A stretch of DNA of 64,000 bases. Source: Romboutsia sp. CE17. Its GTDB lineage: Bacteria > Bacillota > Clostridia > Peptostreptococcales > Peptostreptococcaceae. Of the stretch, positions 55,365 through 64,000 are shown piece by piece (position 1 is the first letter of the stretch; each line of letters opens with the position of its first letter). The notes beneath the pieces are model-generated. The model saw nothing but the letters and a program-made list of their open reading frames with translations. It searched no databases and was not told the origin of the DNA. The stretch lies in contig NZ_CP051144.1 in the NCBI RefSeq assembly GCF_012317385.1, forward strand, positions 3,038,001 through 3,102,000, given 5' to 3'. The position numbers and the translations under genes were made by a program.

Positions 55365-56669
55365 ATGAGAGATATAAGATCAAACTTAATAAATATATTA
55401 AAGGAAGAAGTTAAACCAGCTTTAGGATGTACAGAGCCAGTAGCAGTAGCATTAGCATGCGCAAAGGCAAAAGAGTTATTGGGAGAAGAAGTTTTAAAGA
55501 ATAAAATATTATTAAGCCCAAATGTATATAAGAATGGTATGTGTGTTGGAATACCAGGTACAGATAGATTAGGATTAAAAATAGCTGCTGCTATGGGTAT
55601 TTTAGGTGGTCATTCAGAAAATGGATTACAAGTATTAGAAACTTTAGATGAAAATCAAGTTAAATGTGCTGAAAACTATATGGATAATAATCATATAGAT
55701 ATATCACCATTAGATACAACTGAAAAAGTATATATAGAAGTAAGTTTAAAAGGCGCAAATCATAGTTCAAAAGTCATAATAAGAACTAAACATGACAACT
55801 TTGTTTATTTAGAAAAAGATGGAGAAGTTATATTAAACAAAGAAGAAGAAAATACGAATACTCAGACAACTGAAAAGCAAGAAAATATAATGGATAGTAT
55901 AACTATAAAGGAATTGGTTGAAAATATTGAAAAGCTTAATTTTGAAGATATTAAATTTTTATTAGATGGTATATCTATGAATGAAGAGATAGCTGAAGTT
56001 GGATTAAAAGAAAAAGTAGGAATTGGTGTAGGTTATGGAATAAAAAAATCTATGGAAGAGGGTCTTCTAGGTGATGATTTAATGAATCAAGCTATGATGA
56101 TAACAGCAGCTGCATCTGATGCTAGGATGGCTGGAATAAAAATGCCAGTCATGAGTTCTAATGGAAGTGGTAATCATGGATTAACAGCTATACTACCAAT
56201 AGTAGCTTATAATAAAAAATTCCCTCAAAGTGAAGAAAAACTTGCTAGATCTCTAGCTATATCTCATTTAATTACAGCTTATGTTAAAAACTTTACAGGA
56301 AGATTATCTGCGGTATGCGGTTGCGGTGTTGCAGCTTCAACTGGAGCAACAGCAGGAATATCTTGGCTAATGAGTGGAGATATAAAGCAAATAGAAAGCT
56401 CTATAGAAAATATGGTAGCTAATTTAAGCGGAATGATTTGTGACGGAGCTAAAGCAGGATGTGCTTTAAAATTAGCGTCAGCAGCATCAGCAGCAGTACA
56501 AAGTGCTATAATAGCTAAGCAAGGATGTCATGTTCCAGCGATGAATGGAATTGTTGGATCAAAAGTAGAAGAAAGTATACAAAACTTAGGAAAAATAAGT
56601 GATAAAGGAATGTCAGTTACTGATAAAGTTATAATAAATGTAATGGATGAGATGAATAAAGTAAATTAA
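55365..56669 (+). CDS. cdsB: L-cysteine desulfidase (CdsB/CyuA, UPF0597 family)
   Basis: The protein has 434 residues. The opening LKEEVKPALGCTEPVAVALA is diagnostic. Further conserved Cys are in FTGRLSAVCGCGVAASTGA (about 315) and MICDGAKAGCALKLASAA (about 360), fitting an oxygen-sensitive Fe-S cluster. It splits cysteine to pyruvate, ammonia and sulfide. Control by sigma-54 and the upstream CdsR-like protein is strongly suggested. Ribosome binding site AGGAGG. Confidence 0.92.
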   Translation: MRDIRSNLINILKEEVKPALGCTEPVAVALACAKAKELLGEEVLKNKILLSPNVYKNGMCVGIPGTDRLGLKIAAAMGILGGHSENGLQVLETLDENQVKCAENYMDNNHIDISPLDTTEKVYIEVSLKGANHSSKVIIRTKHDNFVYLEKDGEVILNKEEENTNTQTTEKQENIMDSITIKELVENIEKLNFEDIKFLLDGISMNEEIAEVGLKEKVGIGVGYGIKKSMEEGLLGDDLMNQAMMITAAASDARMAGIKMPVMSSNGSGNHGLTAILPIVAYNKKFPQSEEKLARSLAISHLITAYVKNFTGRLSAVCGCGVAASTGATAGISWLMSGDIKQIESSIENMVANLSGMICDGAKAGCALKLASAASAAVQSAIIAKQGCHVPAMNGIVGSKVEESIQNLGKISDKGMSVTDKVIINVMDEMNKVN

Positions 56670-56738
56670 ATCCTCCTTGCAAAAGATACTAATCTCTTAT
56701 AAAATGGATTTATCATCATTAGAAGTGGAGGTTACATT

Positions 56739-57278
56739 ATGGATATAGAAACTAAAAAATGGGAAGTTTTATGCTCTAAAGAACAAATAGATGAAAGATT
56801 AAAAGAGTTAGGTGCACAAATATCAGAAGATTATAAGGATAAAAACTTATTAGTAGTATCTTTACTAAAAGGAAGCTTTATATTCTGTGCGGATTTAGTT
56901 AGACAAATAAACGTTCCAGTTAGAATAGAGTTTATGACAACTGCAAGCTATGGACATGGAGAAGAAAGTAGTGGAACAGTAAAAGTAGTATCTGATATAA
57001 ATACAGATTTAAATGGATTTGATGTACTAGTTGTAGATGATATAACTGATAGTGCTCTTACTATGGATTTTGTAATGAAACATTTAAAAGCTAAGAATCC
57101 AGCTAGTATAAAATCTTGTGTGTTATTAGATAAGCCAAGTAGAAGAAAGGTTGAATTAGTACCTGACTACTGTGGATTCACAATAGAAGATAAGTTCGTT
57201 GTTGGATATGGACTAAATTATGGTGATTACTATAGAAATGTTCCATATGTATTCAATGTAACAAATGAAGATAGATAG
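56739..57278 (+). CDS. hpt: Hypoxanthine phosphoribosyltransferase
   Basis: This 179-residue type I phosphoribosyltransferase carries LLVVSLLKGSFIFCADLVRQ, the flexible loop region FMTTASYGHG and the PRPP motif VLVVDDITDSALTMDFV (about 104-120). It salvages hypoxanthine and guanine to IMP and GMP. Ribosome binding site GTGGAGGT. Terminator follows. Confidence 0.96.
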   Translation: MDIETKKWEVLCSKEQIDERLKELGAQISEDYKDKNLLVVSLLKGSFIFCADLVRQINVPVRIEFMTTASYGHGEESSGTVKVVSDINTDLNGFDVLVVDDITDSALTMDFVMKHLKAKNPASIKSCVLLDKPSRRKVELVPDYCGFTIEDKFVVGYGLNYGDYYRNVPYVFNVTNEDR

Positions 57279-57286
57279 TATTTAAT

Positions 57287-57335
57287 TAGAGGTTTTTTAA
57301 GGAGTGATTTCACTTCTCAAAATAACCTCTTTTTA
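57287..57335 (+). terminator. Intrinsic terminator of hpt
   Basis: An AGAGGTT arm pairs with AACCTCT around an inner GAGTGATTTCACTTC hairpin, then TTTTTA. Confidence 0.7.
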
Positions 57336-57387
57336 AATTAAAAAATATAAATATAAAGCAAGATAAAAAATTAAAGGAGATATATCT

Positions 57388-57792
57388 ATGAGTAAAAAAT
57401 TTATGCATCATGTTTGTATTCAAACTGATAAATATGAGGAGTCTTTAGCTTTTTATAGGGATATCATGGAGTTTGAAGTTGTTAAGGAGACTGTTGGTTT
57501 TCATGGTAGAGATTTTAATACATGGCTAAAACTTGATGATTTTATGATTGAACTTCAGACAGCTAAAAAAGGAAATACTTTTAATAAATGGAGCTCTTTA
57601 AATGAAGGGATTGTTCATATGTGCTTTTTAGTAGAGGATATAGATGCTGAATATAAAAGGATAATAGAGTTGGGTTATAATAAATTTAAGATTAAAAATG
57701 GCGTAGTTATTTACGATGTAGAAGATGGTAGATTATTTAAGATTAAGGCTCCTGAAGGTACAGAAATCGAGATTAGAGATACAAATATATAA
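57388..57792 (+). CDS. VOC (glyoxalase-type) family protein
   Basis: The protein has 134 residues and two beta-alpha-beta modules: MHHVCIQTDKYEESLAFYRD at the N-terminus and the second module from HMCFLVEDIDAEYKRIIELG. Possible metal ligands are H8, the first-module Glu in DDFMIELQ, His in GIVHMC and the late Glu in GTEIEIRD. The family includes glyoxalase I, dioxygenases and antibiotic-binding proteins. The substrate is not known. Ribosome binding site AAGGAGAT. Confidence 0.85.
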   Translation: MSKKFMHHVCIQTDKYEESLAFYRDIMEFEVVKETVGFHGRDFNTWLKLDDFMIELQTAKKGNTFNKWSSLNEGIVHMCFLVEDIDAEYKRIIELGYNKFKIKNGVVIYDVEDGRLFKIKAPEGTEIEIRDTNI

Positions 57793-57803
57793 TTAAAAAA
57801 AAT

Positions 57804-57860
57804 AGCCTCTTATAGATTAGCTAGATTCTAATATTTAGTTGATTAATGAGAGGCATTTGT
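57804..57860 (+). terminator. Hairpin after the VOC gene
   Basis: GCCTCTTAT pairs with ATGAGAGGC across an AT-rich loop; the following ATTTGTT is a weak T-tract. Confidence 0.5.
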
Positions 57861-57924
57861 TGTATCAAAATCATTATAAAATCAATATTATGATAGTAGT
57901 ATTACATGAATAGGGGGTAGTATT

Positions 57925-58527
57925 GTGAGAAATTGGAATGGAAAATATTCTTTAGTTAGATTTCTTCATGCAGTACCAGATGGTGAAGAAGTAGATATTT
58001 ATATAAATGGTACTCCATTTTATAAGGGATTAGAATTTACAGAGTTTAGTCCTTATGTTTATATACCAGAAGGAAATTATACAGTTACGGTGTATTTAGA
58101 GGATACTAGAGAAAATCCTATAGTGACTCAAAGTATAAATGTAAAAGTTAATGAGTTAGTTACAATTGCAATAGTAGGTGATGGTAAAAATATAGAGTTA
58201 ATACCAGTAGTTGAGGAAACAGAAATCGTTAGTGGAAATAATTCTAAAGTTAGAGTAGTACATCTATCACCAAATGCACCTGCAGTAAATATAGCTGTGG
58301 ATGGTCAAGAAATATTTAGTAATGTAAAATATAAAGATATAACGGAATATATACCATTACCTGCAAGAACTTATGCAGTAAATGTAAATGAAGCTGTTAC
58401 TAATAAGCAACTTCTTCAAAATCAAGTGACAATAAACCCAGGTAGAATATACACATTTTATGCAGTTGGAAATATGCCAAATGCAGAAGTTATCCAATCT
58501 TTAGATGGAGCAACATTCATGAAGTAA
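57925..58527 (+). CDS. DUF4397 domain protein, two repeats
   Basis: The protein has 200 residues. Two homologous halves start with SLVRFLHAVPDGEEVDIYIN and SKVRVVHLSPNAPAVNIAVD, each continuing with a YIPEGNY- or PLPARTY-type turn. This is the DUF4397 beta-sandwich. No signal peptide is visible with the GTG start at 57925 (after GGGGGTAG), although many relatives are exported. Function unknown; such domains are seen in clostridial cell-surface or spore-surface proteins. Confidence 0.85.
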   Translation: MRNWNGKYSLVRFLHAVPDGEEVDIYINGTPFYKGLEFTEFSPYVYIPEGNYTVTVYLEDTRENPIVTQSINVKVNELVTIAIVGDGKNIELIPVVEETEIVSGNNSKVRVVHLSPNAPAVNIAVDGQEIFSNVKYKDITEYIPLPARTYAVNVNEAVTNKQLLQNQVTINPGRIYTFYAVGNMPNAEVIQSLDGATFMK

Positions 58528-58538
58528 ATTATATATAT

Positions 58539-58578
58539 AAAGCCGATTAATTCAAGTTTGAATTAATCGGCTTTTTTA
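58539..58578 (+). terminator. Bidirectional intrinsic terminator
   Basis: A 17-bp perfect stem AAAGCCGATTAATTCAA with its complement and TTTTTT. It lies between converging DUF4397 and dap operons. Confidence 0.9.
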
Positions 58579-58579
58579 A

Positions 58580-59296
58580 CTAATCAAGTTCTCTAAGATC
58601 ATTCATTATTATAGTTTTAGAAGTCGTTTTTTCGTCTTTAAACTTAATTACCTTAGCAGGAGACCCCGCTACTACAGCATTTGGTTCAACATCTTTAGTT
58701 ACTACTGATCCAGCTGCTACAACAGCACCTTTTCCAACTTTAACTCCTTCTAAAATAACACAATTTGCTCCTATCATAACGTCATCTTCTATGACAACAG
58801 GAGTAGCAGAAGGTGGCTCTAAAACACCAGCAATAACAGAACAAGCTCCTAAGTGAACATTTTTACCTATTATTCCTCGAGCTCCTATTACTGCATTCAT
58901 ATCCACCATAGATCCTTCACCAATAACAGCACCGATATTAACGATAGCTCCCATCATAATTACAGCATTTTTACCAATAGTAACCATATCTCTTATTATG
59001 GCACCAGGTTCTATTCTTGCATCTTCATGTAAGTAGTTATATAGAGGAATTGCTGAGTTTCTTCTATCATAGTCAATATGAATATCGTCAATATGATTTT
59101 GTTTTGGTTCAAGTTCTTTCATTATTGTTTTGTAATCTCCAATTAAAGTATATGAACCATTAGATCCAAATACCTTAAATTTATCATTTTTCTTAAAATT
59201 TAAAAGCTTTCCAGATACATAAATCTTAACTGGTGTTTGTTTGTCAGCTTCTTTTATAAATCTAGCTATTTCATAAGCATCATTTAAATTTATCAT
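58580..59296 (-). CDS. dapD: Tetrahydrodipicolinate N-acetyltransferase
   Basis: This 238-residue left-handed beta-helix acyltransferase has hexapeptide repeats from about residue 95 ([20 protein letters not shown]) and the family-specific [16 protein letters not shown]. The N-terminal about 80 residues are helical. It acetylates tetrahydrodipicolinate in the acetylase branch of the diaminopimelate/lysine pathway. It is the last gene of asd-dapA-dapB-dapD. Ribosome binding site AAGGGGGA. Confidence 0.95.
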   Translation of the reverse strand: MINLNDAYEIARFIKEADKQTPVKIYVSGKLLNFKKNDKFKVFGSNGSYTLIGDYKTIMKELEPKQNHIDDIHIDYDRRNSAIPLYNYLHEDARIEPGAIIRDMVTIGKNAVIMMGAIVNIGAVIGEGSMVDMNAVIGARGIIGKNVHLGACSVIAGVLEPPSATPVVIEDDVMIGANCVILEGVKVGKGAVVAAGSVVTKDVEPNAVVAGSPAKVIKFKDEKTTSKTIIMNDLRELD

Positions 59297-59325
59297 AAGT
59301 TGAATCCCCCTTAGTAATGCCTTAA

Positions 59326-60069
59326 TTAAAACATATTATCCATATTATAGTATCCAGGCTTTTGTGAAACTAAGAACTTAGCAGCAACAATAGAGCCTTT
59401 AGCAAATATATCTTTAGATTGAGCAGTATGTTTAATTTCAACTATCTCATCATGACCTGCAAAAATAACATCATGTTCACCGACTATAGTGCCACCTCTT
59501 ATAGCATGGATACCTATTTCATTTTCTTTTCTTTTAGCCTCACGACCATATCTACCATAATTGTTTTCAACATTAGGTAGAACTTCTTTAATAGCATTAG
59601 CTATCATAACAGCAGTGCCACTTGGTGCATCTACTTTTTTATTGTGATGTTTTTCTATAACCTCTATATCAAAATCATTTAATACTTTAGCTGCTTGTTT
59701 TACTAATCTTAATAAAATATTTACTCCTAAAGACATATTATAAGAATGGAATAGAGGTATAACTTTAGAAGCTTCATAAATTTTATTTAATTCATCATCA
59801 TTATATCCAGTTGTAGCTATAACTAATGGAGTTTTAGTATCCACACTATATCTTAAAACTTCATTTAAAGCTGAATGATGAGAAAAATCTATAATTACAT
59901 CAGCAACTTCTTTTATATCATTAAAATTGGTATAAGTTTTAAAGTTTAAATCATCAGTGTTATTAGAAGAAACACCGCAAATTAATTCTAATTCTGGATC
60001 TTCAATAACACACTTAGCTAAAACTCTACCCATTTTTCCACTACATCCATTTATTATAACTTTTAACAT
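59326..60069 (-). CDS. dapB: 4-hydroxy-tetrahydrodipicolinate reductase
   Basis: The protein has 247 residues. The NAD(P)-binding motif is [13 protein letters not shown] (about 6-18). The catalytic segment [15 protein letters not shown] (about 141-155) holds the paired His and the Lys. It reduces the DapA product. It overlaps dapA by 7 bases on the minus strand, which indicates coupling. Confidence 0.96.
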   Translation of the reverse strand: MLKVIINGCSGKMGRVLAKCVIEDPELELICGVSSNNTDDLNFKTYTNFNDIKEVADVIIDFSHHSALNEVLRYSVDTKTPLVIATTGYNDDELNKIYEASKVIPLFHSYNMSLGVNILLRLVKQAAKVLNDFDIEVIEKHHNKKVDAPSGTAVMIANAIKEVLPNVENNYGRYGREAKRKENEIGIHAIRGGTIVGEHDVIFAGHDEIVEIKHTAQSKDIFAKGSIVAAKFLVSQKPGYYNMDNMF

Positions 60070-60959
60070 GTTCCCTCCTGTACCTTTAAACCCCAGTTGA
60101 TCAATTCTCTTTGCAGAACTTCTATATTTTTAGAATCCATTTCAGCTAATGGTAACCTTAAATTTCCAACATCAAAACCTAATAAATTAGCAGCAGTTTT
60201 TACAGGGACTGGGTTTACTTCTATAAATAAAGCATCTATTAAAGGTTTCATTTCAAGTTGTAACTTTCTAGAAATTTCTAAATCACCTTCAAAGAATTTA
60301 TATACTAAATCATGAGTTTCTTTCGGACAAATATTAGCAAGAACAGAGATTACTCCATGGCCTCCTAGTGATAATAAAGGGAGTATGCTATCATCATTAC
60401 CTGAATAAATAGCAAAATCATCTGGAACTAATCTAGCTATCTCTGCAACTTGGGCTAAATCCCCACTTGCCTCTTTTATAGCAACTATATTATCTAGTTT
60501 TGCAAGTTCAGCTACTAGTGAAGGTGACATATTTACACAAGTTCTTCCAGGAACGTTATACATTATTATAGGTATTTTGACACTAGCAGCTATAGCTTCA
60601 AAGTGTTTTTTTATGCCTGATTTATTACCCTTATTATAATAAGGAGTTATAACTAATAGTGCATCTGTTCCAAGTTTCTCAGCTTGTTGACTCATATAAA
60701 TAGAGTGGTTAGTGTCATTACCACCAGTACCAGCTATAACTGGTATTCTTTTGTTAACTTTATCTATAACATATTTAATAACAGCAAGATGCTCTTCGTC
60801 ATCAAGAGTACTAGCCTCACCAGTAGTGCCACAAGCGATTATAGCGTCTGTATTATTTTCTATATGAAACTCAACTAATTCACCTAATTTTTCAAAATTA
60901 ACTTTACCATCTTCATTAAATGGAGTTATTAATGCAACACCAGACCCTTTAAATATCAT
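60063..60959 (-). CDS. dapA: 4-hydroxy-tetrahydrodipicolinate synthase
   Basis: This 298-residue TIM-barrel aldolase has GTTGEASTLDDEEH (about 44-57), the catalytic Tyr in MYNVPGRTCVNM (about 133) and the Schiff-base Lys in VAIKEASGDLAQV (about 161). It condenses pyruvate with aspartate semialdehyde made by the upstream asd gene. Ribosome binding site AGGGGGAAT. Confidence 0.97.
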   Translation of the reverse strand: MIFKGSGVALITPFNEDGKVNFEKLGELVEFHIENNTDAIIACGTTGEASTLDDEEHLAVIKYVIDKVNKRIPVIAGTGGNDTNHSIYMSQQAEKLGTDALLVITPYYNKGNKSGIKKHFEAIAASVKIPIIMYNVPGRTCVNMSPSLVAELAKLDNIVAIKEASGDLAQVAEIARLVPDDFAIYSGNDDSILPLLSLGGHGVISVLANICPKETHDLVYKFFEGDLEISRKLQLEMKPLIDALFIEVNPVPVKTAANLLGFDVGNLRLPLAEMDSKNIEVLQRELINWGLKVQEGTC

Positions 60960-60970
60960 AAAGATTCCCC

Positions 60971-61969
60971 CTAAACTAAATTATATTTTAATACTAACTC
61001 AGCTATCTGAACTGCATTAGTTGCAGCACCCTTTCTTATGTTATCCGCAACACACCAGAAGTTTATTCCATTATCTACACTAAAATCTCTTCTTATTCTT
61101 CCTACAAAAACTTCATTATGACCGTTAGTATCAACTGCTGTAGGATATTCAAGTTTATCAGGGTTATCTACAACTACAACACCATCCATATTTTTTAAAT
61201 CATTAACAATAGATGAAAGTTCAAATGGTTTTTCAAGCTCAACATTTATAGATTCACTATGACAGTTTTTGACTGGAACCCTAACTGTAGTAGCAGTAAC
61301 TTTTATATCATAGTCATTGAAAATTTTCATAGTTTCATTTATCATTTTTATTTCTTCCTTTGTATAACCATTATCGGTAAATACATCTATATGAGGTAGA
61401 CAGTTATATGCAATAGGATGAGGATAGAAGTTGTTAGGTTCACCTTTTATGCCATCTTCTAAGTCTTTAACTCCTTTAAGACCAGATCCTGAAACAGCTT
61501 GGTACGTAGAATATATAACTCTTTTTATTTTATATTTCTCATGAAGTGGTTTTAATGGAACTACGGCTTGAATTGTAGAACAATTTGGGTTGGCTATAAT
61601 TCCTTTATGTTCTTTAATTGCATCGGGATTAACCTCTGGAACAACTAATGGAACGTTAGGATCCATTCTCCATTGGCTAGAATTATCGATAACTAATACT
61701 CCTTTAGATGCTGCAATAGGAGCGAATTTTTCACTTATAGAACCTCCTGCAGAGAATAGCGCTATTTGTATATCTCTATCAAATGAGTTTTCTGTTAACT
61801 CTTCTATTACACAATCTTTTCCTGCAAACTTTACTACAGAACCTGCTGATCTAGCAGAAGAGAATAAATAAAGATTTTCTATTGGAAAGTTTCTTTCTTC
61901 TAATACTTTTAAAAAAGTTCTCCCAACCATGCCAGTAGCACCAACTATTGCTAAATTTATTTTTTTCAT
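60971..61969 (-). CDS. asd: Aspartate-semialdehyde dehydrogenase
   Basis: The protein has 332 residues from the ATG at 61969, which has GGGGTGA at proper distance; GTG at 61978 lies inside that site. NADP motif GATGMVGRTFL (about 7-17), active-site Cys in NPNCSTIQ (about 130), and the late substrate-binding TVRVPVKNCHSESINVE. It reduces aspartyl phosphate at the branch to lysine, methionine and threonine. It is the first gene of the lysine operon and is placed directly after the lysine riboswitch. Confidence 0.96.
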   Translation of the reverse strand: MKKINLAIVGATGMVGRTFLKVLEERNFPIENLYLFSSARSAGSVVKFAGKDCVIEELTENSFDRDIQIALFSAGGSISEKFAPIAASKGVLVIDNSSQWRMDPNVPLVVPEVNPDAIKEHKGIIANPNCSTIQAVVPLKPLHEKYKIKRVIYSTYQAVSGSGLKGVKDLEDGIKGEPNNFYPHPIAYNCLPHIDVFTDNGYTKEEIKMINETMKIFNDYDIKVTATTVRVPVKNCHSESINVELEKPFELSSIVNDLKNMDGVVVVDNPDKLEYPTAVDTNGHNEVFVGRIRRDFSVDNGINFWCVADNIRKGAATNAVQIAELVLKYNLV

Positions 61970-62023
61970 TTTAATCACCCCAGTAATATATATTTATTAA
62001 AGCTATATAAAATACATACAATT

Positions 62024-62058
62024 AAAAAACGTACAAAGGAATACCTTGTACGTTTTTT
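62024..62058 (-). terminator. Riboswitch-controlled terminator before asd
   Basis: On the minus strand ACGTACAAGG pairs with CCTTTGTACGT and ends in TTTTTT. It is the expression platform of the lysine riboswitch. Confidence 0.85.
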
Positions 62059-62064
62059 TATAAC

Positions 62065-62250
62065 ACAAAGTAAACCTTGTAGCCCAACACTTAAAAAATA
62101 AGTGACAGTATTGTATATATTCTATACAATCCCAGAAAATACCTTTGCCAAGATATATCTTCGGCTATAATTCCTTTCTCTAATTATCTACACTTGCCAG
62201 CTACAATTAGATAATAATAATTACAGCACCTCTACTATAGGTTAATAGAT
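62065..62250 (-). promoter_or_regulatory. Lysine riboswitch (L-box)
   Basis: Read on the minus strand, the aptamer shows the L-box landmarks in order: GTAGAGGTGC (near 62234-62225), AAGG and GCCGAAG, CTTGGCAAAG, CTGGGA, CTGTCACTT and GTTGGGCTAC. Bound lysine should favour the downstream terminator and shut off asd-dapA-dapB-dapD. The divergent gap to sdaA (62251-62390) holds only AT-rich promoter-like sequence. Confidence 0.93.
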
Positions 62251-62390
62251 CGTTAAATTTAGTATAATTCTAGTAGATAAAATTAAAAAAAGCAACTGAA
62301 AATTTTATTAAGAATATATATCTAAGCATACTATAAAAAGATATAATTAATTTGAAGCATAAGTTTTTTACAATAAAAGGGGGAATTCTA

Positions 62391-63584
62391 ATGGATACTT
62401 TAAAGGAACTATATAAAATTGGTTGTGGACCATCAAGCTCTCATACTATGGGTCCTCAACGAGCTGCAACAAAATTTAAGGAAAAAAATCCTAACGCAGC
62501 TAGCTTTAGAGTTGAATTATATGGTAGTTTAGCAGCAACAGGGGAAGGACATTTAACTGATTATATTATAAAGAAAACTTTAGAACCAAAAGAAGTTGAA
62601 TTTATTTGGGAACCAGATACAATTAAAGAATTTCATCCAAATGGGATGACGTTTAAAGCATTAGATGAAAATAAAAATATAGTTGATGAATACACAGTAT
62701 TTTCTATAGGTGGAGGAACTATTAAAGAAGAAAATGAAAAAAATATAGATGAGAGTCAAACTTATCCAATAACATCAATGGCGGAAATAATTAATTGGTG
62801 TAAAGAAAATAATAAAACTATATTAGATTATATTTTAGATCATGAAGATGAAGACATTTTAGATTATATAGATAATATAAGATTAGTTATGAAAAAATCA
62901 ATAAAAGAAGGATTAGAAGCTACAGAGGTTATACCAGGAAAATTAAAATTAAAAAGAAGAGCAAAAGATTTTTATGAAAAATACTTAGAATCAAATAAAT
63001 TTACTACTATGCTATTTTCATATGCTTTAGCGGTATCTGAACAAAATGCATCAGGGAATATAATTGTTACAGCTCCAACATGTGGATCAGCAGGAGTTGT
63101 GCCAGGTGTTCTTTTAAGCTTACAAGAACATAGTTCGTATACAGATACAGAGATAAATGAAGCTTTATTAGTAGGTGGATTAATAGGAAATCTTATAAAA
63201 CATAACGCATCTATTTCAGGAGCTGAGGTTGGATGTCAAGGTGAAGTAGGAGCAGCTTGCTCAATGGCAGCAGCAGCTATTGCATACCTAAAAGGTGGAA
63301 CTATAGAACAAATAGAATATGCTGCAGAAATAGCTTTAGAACATCATTTGGGCATGACTTGTGACCCAGTTTATGGTTATGTACAGATACCTTGTATAGA
63401 AAGAAATGCAATTGGAGCTGAAAGAGCATTAGACTCAGCAAATTATGCACTACTAACTGATGGAAGCCACTTTATAACATTAGATCAAGTTATAGAAACT
63501 ATGAAAGAAACAGGAATTGATTTGATGGATAAATATAAAGAAACAGCAAAAGGTGGATTAGCTAAGCACTTCTTCTCTTGCTAG
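62391..63584 (+). CDS. sdaA: L-serine ammonia-lyase, iron-sulfur type, single chain
   Basis: The protein has 397 residues from the ATG at 62391, after AAAGGGGGAA. The N-terminal beta part has GCGPSSSHTMGPQRA; the C-terminal alpha part has APTCGSAGVVPGVLLS, the Cys in GAEVGCQGEVGAACSMAAAA and MTCDPVYGYVQIPCIERNA, which together hold the 4Fe-4S cluster. It deaminates serine to pyruvate and ammonia. In many Firmicutes the two parts are separate genes (sdaAB and sdaAA); here they are fused. Confidence 0.95.
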   Translation: MDTLKELYKIGCGPSSSHTMGPQRAATKFKEKNPNAASFRVELYGSLAATGEGHLTDYIIKKTLEPKEVEFIWEPDTIKEFHPNGMTFKALDENKNIVDEYTVFSIGGGTIKEENEKNIDESQTYPITSMAEIINWCKENNKTILDYILDHEDEDILDYIDNIRLVMKKSIKEGLEATEVIPGKLKLKRRAKDFYEKYLESNKFTTMLFSYALAVSEQNASGNIIVTAPTCGSAGVVPGVLLSLQEHSSYTDTEINEALLVGGLIGNLIKHNASISGAEVGCQGEVGAACSMAAAAIAYLKGGTIEQIEYAAEIALEHHLGMTCDPVYGYVQIPCIERNAIGAERALDSANYALLTDGSHFITLDQVIETMKETGIDLMDKYKETAKGGLAKHFFSC

Positions 63585-63660
63585 GTGATTATAGGTAACA
63601 TATTATATATTTAAAATATTCATTAAATTAATATATTATACTTAGGGGAGAGATTTAAAA

Positions 63661-64000
63661 TGGGAGAAGTAAAATATTTGTTTAATCGAGTTAAAGAGCA
63701 TAGATATAAATTGCATGATATTGGAGAGATAGGAAAAGAAGAATACAAAACATCAAAGTATATTAGAGATTATTTAAATAAATTAGGAATAAAATATAAT
63801 ACTTATTTAGAAACAGGTGTAGTAGGTATAATAAAAGGAAAAAATCCTAAAAAAACAATAGCATTTAGATCTGATATAGATGCTTTAAGTACGGATGATG
63901 GTGTAAAACACCTTTGTGGCCATGATGGACATATGAGTATATTATTAGGATTGATAGAATACTTAAATGATAATAAAAGTAAGCTAAATGATAATATAGT
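63661..64000 (+). CDS. M20-family amidohydrolase/peptidase, N-terminal part (3' end outside window)
   Basis: The frame opens at an ATG after AGGGGAGAG and is still open at the window end. The visible 113 residues match the start of the HipO/AmhX-type M20D amidohydrolases: FRSDIDALSTDDGVKHLCGH with the metal-ligand Asp and Cys, then GHDGHMSILLGLIEYL. Enzymes of this group remove N-acyl groups from amino acids or peptides. The substrate cannot be told from this part. Confidence 0.85.

Overview
The window looks like a chromosomal stretch of a low-GC, spore-forming anaerobic Firmicute of the class Clostridia. It resembles the Peptostreptococcaceae (Clostridioides, Paraclostridium, Romboutsia), judged from gene content and codon bias only; no species is claimed. 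Signs are strong A/T bias, AGGAGG-type ribosome binding sites, an alpha/beta-type small acid-soluble spore protein, a Spo0E-like phosphatase, a PdaB-like deacetylase, a sigma-54-controlled cysteine desulfidase as described in C. difficile, a valS T-box and a lysine riboswitch. I saw no rRNA, tRNA or CRISPR array.

Region 1 (1-8.5 kb) is accessory. A 6.66 kb Tn554-family transposon (tnpA-tnpB-tnpC plus cargo) lies at 1376-8037. It has cut an IS1595-family transposase gene in two. The C-terminal part lies at 724-1378 and the N-terminal part at 8036-8405, both on the minus strand, and a 6-bp core (ATATTA) is present at both junctions. The cargo is an RlmA/TlrB-type 23S rRNA methyltransferase and an HflX-type ribosome-splitting GTPase. 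Each is preceded by a tiny leader peptide ending in Ile-Arg-Leu-Arg-Gly-stop and by RNA segments that can fold as an erm-style translational attenuator. A promoter, a third short reading frame and an intrinsic terminator lie upstream. The most plausible reading is a mobile, macrolide-inducible ribosome-protection cassette.

Region 2 (8.5-25 kb) is ordinary chromosome: a PilO-like membrane protein, a SEC-C protein, an FAD-dependent dehydrogenase, a Na/Pi symporter, pgi, an HtrA protease, feoAB, a Gx/HepS-like transporter, a Spo0E-like protein, an MscS channel, an MgtC protein, pepF and a chromate-transporter pair. Region 3 (25.2-29.7 kb) is the pstS-pstC-pstA-pstB-phoU phosphate operon with Pho-box-like direct repeats before pstS and before pstC. 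Region 4 (30-40 kb) holds glutamate dehydrogenase, an HD hydrolase, a FUSC-type protein, a stretch of decayed coding sequence, a polysaccharide deacetylase, T-box-valS, mobA and folC.

Region 5 (40.3-48.3 kb) has the same cast as the poorly understood E. coli ydjXYZ-ynjBCDEF neighbourhood: a double-rhodanese lipoprotein, two TVP38/TMEM64 membrane proteins flanking an Fe-S protein, a CDP-alcohol phosphatidyltransferase and a four-gene ABC importer. Region 6 (48.3-58.5 kb) has small regulators, spore proteins, an SSB-like protein, the cdsR-cdsB cysteine-degradation pair with a sigma-54 promoter, and hpt. Region 7 (58.5-64 kb) is the minus-strand asd-dapA-dapB-dapD lysine/diaminopimelate operon under a lysine riboswitch, then sdaA and the start of an M20 amidohydrolase.
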